A DNA stretch of 7,114 bases from an uncultured delta proteobacterium. GTDB lineage: Bacteria > Myxococcota_A > Polyangia > Polyangiales > Ga0077539. The position numbers and the translations under genes were made by a program. Location: assembly GCA_903885885.1 (NCBI GenBank), contig CAISKJ010001009.1:1-7114 (forward strand). Direction: 5' to 3'. The notes beneath the pieces were generated by a model that was not told the origin of the DNA, ran no database searches, and saw only the letters and a program-made list of their open reading frames with translations. Below are positions 6,734 to 7,114 of the stretch, piece after piece (position 1 is the stretch's first letter; every line of letters begins with the position of its first letter).

Positions 6734-7114
6734 ATGACGAACACCCTCCCGACCGTCACCGCGCGCGGCGTTCTCGCGGCGACCCGAGCGATCTTCATGC
6801 TCGCGGCCGCCACGCTCGCCCCCCTGCTGGCTCAGTACCTCTTCGGCGCCCGCGTGGGCGTCGGGTCGTGGTCCCTCTTCGCCGTGGCCGGCGCCATCGG
6901 CTCGCTCGCGCTCTCGCGCCTGGTGGTGAGCGCCGAGGGCGCAGCGCGCCCCGCGCTCCGGGTGTTCCTCCGCGGCGCGCTCGTGGGCGTGGCCGCGGGC
7001 GTGCTCACGGCACTCACGTGGGTGTCGCTCGAGCGGCCCAACGGCGCCGATCGCTTCGCGCTCGCTGCGCTCTTCGGGGCCATCTACGGCGCGGCCACGG
7101 GGGCGGCCTTCGGC
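6734..7114 (+). CDS. Membrane protein of unknown function, N-terminal 127 residues (runs off the right edge)
   Basis: An ATG at 6734 opens a frame of 127 codons that stays open to the window end. The protein begins MTNTLPTVTARG and contains four hydrophobic stretches, at about residues 12-38, 44-65, 80-98 and 107-127. The last is Gly/Ala-rich. A short basic linker (about 71-80, ARPALRVFLR) suggests a cytosolic loop. No family motif was recognised, and the missing part could carry a cytosolic signalling or enzymatic domain. It follows the FecR-domain gene by 73 bp on the same strand with no visible terminator between them, so the two are probably co-transcribed. The Shine-Dalgarno is weak or absent, so the exact start is less certain than the frame. 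The gap 6661-6733 shows nothing beyond a short GCGCG/CGCGC pair without a T-run. Confidence 0.72.
   Translation, partial: MTNTLPTVTARGVLAATRAIFMLAAATLAPLLAQYLFGARVGVGSWSLFAVAGAIGSLALSRLVVSAEGAARPALRVFLRGALVGVAAGVLTALTWVSLERPNGADRFALAALFGAIYGAATGAAFG

Overview
The window comes from a very GC-rich bacterial genome. GC is roughly three quarters by eye, and codon third positions are almost always G or C. The gene types (a FecR-domain exported protein, GT-C membrane glycosyltransferases, a tryptophan 2,3-dioxygenase and a large uncharacterised cytosolic protein) together with this composition fit a myxobacterium or related Myxococcota. That placement is an inference; there is no rRNA or other taxonomic marker here.

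Layout, left to right. (a) Positions 1-987, minus strand: the first 329 codons of an unrecognised protein that runs off the left edge. (b) 988-1224: non-coding. (c) 1225-5002, minus strand: a compact three-gene unit read from right to left. It starts with a tryptophan 2,3-dioxygenase (kynA-like, 5002->3654) whose reading frame is broken once near 4664. Then come two paralogous membrane glycosyltransferases of the GT39/ArnT-like type (3640->2450 and 2475->1225). The gaps are 13 nt and then a 26-nt overlap, so co-transcription and translational coupling are likely. (d) 5003-5241: the divergent intergenic region, which should hold promoters for both directions. (e) 5242-6660, plus strand: an exported FecR-domain protein with fibronectin-like and Ig-like C-terminal parts. 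(f) 6734-7114, plus strand: the start of a hydrophobic membrane protein that runs off the right edge.

How the genes may work together: the two glycosyltransferases are probably a tandem duplication. They share the catalytic-loop Asp, several family motifs and four cysteines at identical spacing, so they likely transfer sugars from a lipid-linked donor on the outer face of the inner membrane. Their link to the dioxygenase is positional only; no other kynurenine-pathway gene is present. The FecR protein has no sigma factor or TonB receptor beside it, so here it is more likely a structural or sensory envelope protein than a classic iron-signalling regulator.

No tRNA, rRNA, CRISPR array, insertion sequence or convincing Rho-independent terminator was seen. 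The most notable points are the single frameshift in an otherwise well-conserved dioxygenase, the extra ~60 residues in that enzyme at the same place, and the four-cysteine signature shared by the tandem glycosyltransferases. I found no clear evidence of a wholly new system.
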